Source: Chryseosolibacter histidinae (GTDB lineage Bacteria; Bacteroidota; Bacteroidia; Cytophagales; Cyclobacteriaceae). From it: a stretch of DNA of 64,000 nucleotides. Below, one piece after another: positions 61,830 to 64,000 of the stretch. The notes beneath the pieces are model-generated. The model was not told the origin of the DNA, made no database searches, and saw only the letters and a program-made list of their open reading frames with translations. The stretch spans positions 1 through 64,000 of the forward strand of contig NZ_JAHESF010000025.1 in NCBI RefSeq assembly GCF_018598225.1. The letters run 5' to 3'. Position 1 is the first letter of the stretch; every line of letters starts with the position of its first letter. Position numbers and translations under genes: made by a program.

Positions 61830-63587
61830 TTACTTCTTCAGCACCGTAAACTCTACGCGCCTGTTATTGGCCTGTCCATCAGGTGTATCATTGGTATCGA
61901 TGGGTTTCGCTTCTCCGTAACCGTGTGCGGTGAGGCGATGGCTTTCGATTCCCTGGCTGGCGATGTAGTCCACCACCGCTTGTGAACGGCCCTGTGACAA
62001 ATTCAGGTTGTAGTCGTCAGAGCCTTTGCTATCGGTATGGCCTGATATTTCAACCTCTACGGTATTGTTCTGCTTCAGGAAGTCCACCACCTTGTTGAGC
62101 TCGGTGAATGACTCTTTCTTCAATGTAGTTTTATCAAAATCGAAATAGATATTCTTCAGCCTCACCGTTACACCTACTTCGATCGGCTCGAGGTAAACGT
62201 CTTTGGTCACCGGCGTGAGCTCTTCATTGTCGATGGAAACACTATCAGTAGTGTTCATATATCCTTCCGCAGAGGCGGCGATCAGGTACGTGCCCAGCTT
62301 CGGCACAGGCTGCTCATATTTCCCGTCAACGGCCTGCAAAGATGACGTTGTTTTTCTGTCGCTCCTGAGTGATACATTCAGTTTTGCATTAATGGTCTTT
62401 TCGGTTTTCTTGTCGTACACATTGCCCGTCAGCATGAGCTTTTTAGCTACTGGTGTCAGGAGGATCTCAACGTTGAGGGTAGTGTCGTTATACAGGGCAG
62501 GTACCTTGAAAGACTGCTCTTTGGGAAGGAAGCCCTGGGCACTGGCGCTCACTACGTATTCAGTTACCTCGGGCATTTTTGTTTCGAACTTGCCGGTGGT
62601 GTTTGACTTCAGCTTCAGCGGGTCCTTTTCTTTTAACCTCACTTCAACATCGGCCTGCAGGGGTGTGTTTGTCTTCTGGTTGTAGACCATGCCCACGAGG
62701 TTGATCTTGATGGTTTTGGGCACCAGCATGTAGAGGTCCAGTTGGGCACCTTCCAGCGCTTTGTTGGCGCGGCTGGTAAACACGTTGCCGGCCTCATCCA
62801 TGGTGAAATAAAAATCGAGGGCGCTGGTGTTGATCGGTTTGCCCATGTTCACAGGCTCTGACCAGTTGTTCCAGGTGTCGTCAAGACGGGTACATTTATA
62901 GATATCCACGCCGCCTTGTCTTCCGGGTGCCTGGCGTGCGCTGCCGAAGAAAAGTGTCTTTTGATCCGGACCAATGAAAGGCCCCACCTCGTCAAGGTTG
63001 GTGCTGAGCTTTAACTTCTCGGGCCTGGAATAGCTTCCATTCCCCTGCAGGTGACTGGCATAGAGGTCGCTGACGGCGCTGCCATCCTTTTCGCTGAAAT
63101 AAAGGATAATATGTTTTCGGTCTGCAGAGATGCTGGCGCCATAGAAACGGCCCTGGTTCATCTTTTTGAAGTCAACCACTTCGAGCTCGGTGAGTCCGCC
63201 GCCCTTGCTGGCGATGGAGAACCCTTTTTCACCTTTACTTCTGCCGCCCCTGATGAAGAGGCCGCCGTCGGGCAATACGGTGAATACCTGGTTGGAAGGA
63301 TGGATATTAAAAGGTGAGCGAAGGTGCTGCGCAGGTCCCCAGACTCCATTGGCATCTTTTTCTGACATCCAGATGTCCTGTGTATCGTCTTTGCCAAGGG
63401 TGTTCTCCGGATGGTCCTGAACGAAGAAGTATAATGTTTTGCCGTCTGGTGATACAACCGGGGCGGCTTCGTGATGGAATGTGTTGACCGTTTTATCCAT
63501 CTTCACCAGCTCGTAACGTGGTGAGACCTGCTGGCACAGCGCGGACACACTGAGTGTAACAAGGAGAAGCGGTAAACATTTCTTCAT
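61830..63587 (-). CDS. OmpA-family protein with beta-propeller and repeat domains
   Basis: The 585-residue protein has a signal peptide (MKKCLPLLLVTLSVSALCQQ). PD40/WD-like propeller segments follow (VSPDGKTLYFFVQDHPENTL, SADRKHIILYFSEKDGSAVS; about residues 30-300), then two carboxypeptidase-regulatory-like beta domains (about 315-455). A peptidoglycan-binding OmpA domain closes it (FDFDKTTLKKESFTELNKVV ... ISGHTDSKGSDDYNLNLSQG). It should tether the outer membrane to peptidoglycan. The layout resembles PorE-type T9SS proteins but lacks TPR repeats. Confidence 0.85.
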   Translation of the reverse strand: MKKCLPLLLVTLSVSALCQQVSPRYELVKMDKTVNTFHHEAAPVVSPDGKTLYFFVQDHPENTLGKDDTQDIWMSEKDANGVWGPAQHLRSPFNIHPSNQVFTVLPDGGLFIRGGRSKGEKGFSIASKGGGLTELEVVDFKKMNQGRFYGASISADRKHIILYFSEKDGSAVSDLYASHLQGNGSYSRPEKLKLSTNLDEVGPFIGPDQKTLFFGSARQAPGRQGGVDIYKCTRLDDTWNNWSEPVNMGKPINTSALDFYFTMDEAGNVFTSRANKALEGAQLDLYMLVPKTIKINLVGMVYNQKTNTPLQADVEVRLKEKDPLKLKSNTTGKFETKMPEVTEYVVSASAQGFLPKEQSFKVPALYNDTTLNVEILLTPVAKKLMLTGNVYDKKTEKTINAKLNVSLRSDRKTTSSLQAVDGKYEQPVPKLGTYLIAASAEGYMNTTDSVSIDNEELTPVTKDVYLEPIEVGVTVRLKNIYFDFDKTTLKKESFTELNKVVDFLKQNNTVEVEISGHTDSKGSDDYNLNLSQGRSQAVVDYIASQGIESHRLTAHGYGEAKPIDTNDTPDGQANNRRVEFTVLKK

Positions 63588-63643
63588 GGTATAAGGGGTT
63601 AGAAACAGTAAAGTTAAAACATAAACGGCTACGAAATAAGCAG

Positions 63644-63667
63644 AAAAACCGCGCTAGCGCGGCTTTT
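63644..63667 (-). terminator. intrinsic terminator after the cytochrome-b-like gene
   Basis: The palindrome CCGCGCTAGCGCGG (63649-63662) is flanked by an A run and by CTTTT. On the minus strand it forms a GC stem then TTTTT, 24 nt after the stop of the last gene. Confidence 0.85.
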
Positions 63668-63690
63668 AAAGAGCAAAATGACCGTTTTAC

Positions 63691-64000
63691 TTACACAATG
63701 CCTCTGCCGCTGAGCCAGATGGTGACCAAAATGATGGCCAGGGCGATGGTATTGAAAATGAACATGCGCTTGTGTTTGGCCTGGTCAACCGCCATCTTTT
63801 TCGAGGTGGTCCTGGCCAGCGTAATGAGTACAATGGCGATCAGCATAGCCGTATTATGCTCCACCAGCCAGTAGCGGGTTGAAGGTTCTTTCATGGCTGC
63901 GCCGGAGAACTGCACGAACGGGCTTACAAAATACAATACAAGTCCCAGCAGAAGTTGCGTATGTGTGCAGATGAACAGAAACAACCCCACACGGTTATCC
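63691..64000 (-). CDS. cytochrome-b-like membrane protein, 3' part (cut by window edge)
   Basis: The frame is open to the window end, so the start is missing; about 103 codons are visible. Four hydrophobic spans can be seen (for example GLFLFICTHTQLLLGLVLYF, AMLIAIVLITLARTTSK and MFIFNTIALAIILVTIW), with His in HTQLLLG and VEHNTAM as possible haem ligands. Short proteins of this pattern are often named cytochrome b in Bacteroidota; the haem is unproven. Confidence 0.6.
   Translation of the reverse strand, partial: DNRVGLFLFICTHTQLLLGLVLYFVSPFVQFSGAAMKEPSTRYWLVEHNTAMLIAIVLITLARTTSKKMAVDQAKHKRMFIFNTIALAIILVTIWLSGRGIV

Noticed and set aside
1-64000. tRNA, rRNA, transposase or prophage genes
   Set aside because: None was recognised on either strand by reading; short degenerate RNAs could still be missed without a covariance search.

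Overview
This window reads as the chromosome of a free-living, glycan-degrading member of the Bacteroidota, most likely of the Cytophagales/Chitinophagales type. That placement is an inference. It rests on three SusC/SusD pairs, a cargo protein with a type IX secretion (T9SS) sorting tail, an ECF sigma factor of the Bacteroides-expansion type, DUF4252 genes, leaders without strong Shine-Dalgarno sites, and many intergenic 'stutter' repeats built from 6-10 nt words. I saw no rRNA, tRNA, CRISPR array, phage gene or transposase.

Layout: (1) 1-704 is the 5' part of an MG2/plug-type surface protein on the minus strand. (2) About 1.1-29.2 kb, all plus strand, is a large polysaccharide utilisation locus (PUL). 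It holds a beta-helix protein, SusC/SusD, two surface lipoproteins, a second beta-helix protein, GH95, GH97, GH31, an alginate/glucuronan-lyase-like protein, GH29, a third beta-helix protein with discoidin, MBG-like and T9SS domains, GH88, GH105, a PLOD-like glycosyltransferase and a PL6 lyase. (3) 29.4-34.4 kb is a second SusC/SusD pair, followed by a minus-strand LacI regulator, an ECF sigma factor and a short FecR-N-terminus-like protein. (4) 36.7-40.3 kb holds uronate catabolism: an SDR reductase, glucuronate isomerase UxaC and a DUF4861 protein. (5) 40.6-48.2 kb holds a second LacI regulator, a PQQ-type sugar dehydrogenase with cytochrome c, and a third, convergent SusC/SusD pair. (6) 48.5-64 kb is mostly housekeeping or stress genes: egtD/egtB, an ABC-2 transporter, an ECF sigma/anti-sigma/DUF4252 operon, a VWA protein, YceI, a YgiD-type dioxygenase, a deoxyribonucleotidase, a DUF2007 protein, a LOG-like protein, an OmpA protein and part of a cytochrome-b-like membrane protein.

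How the genes work together: the enzymes predict attack on a branched acidic polymer carrying uronic acid, fucose and/or galactose. Lyases (PL6, PL38-like and possibly the beta-helix proteins) would cut the chain and leave unsaturated uronates. GH88 and GH105 would remove these. GH95 and GH29 would remove fucose or L-galactose, and GH97 and GH31 would remove alpha-hexoses. UxaC and the SDR would then route hexuronate towards 2-keto-3-deoxygluconate. Later steps (mannonate dehydratase, KDG kinase and aldolase) are not in the window.

The most unusual structural feature is the stutter-repeat system. Words such as TTTAAAG, GTACGAGG, AGTCCACAGTCGAC, AATCCTGTTAATCC and GCTTACTGCCTACTTTTC fill every convergent gene junction, usually as inverted arms. 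In several genes they supply the stop codon. In two neighbouring secreted glycosidases (GH95 and GH97) they encode part of the signal peptide.
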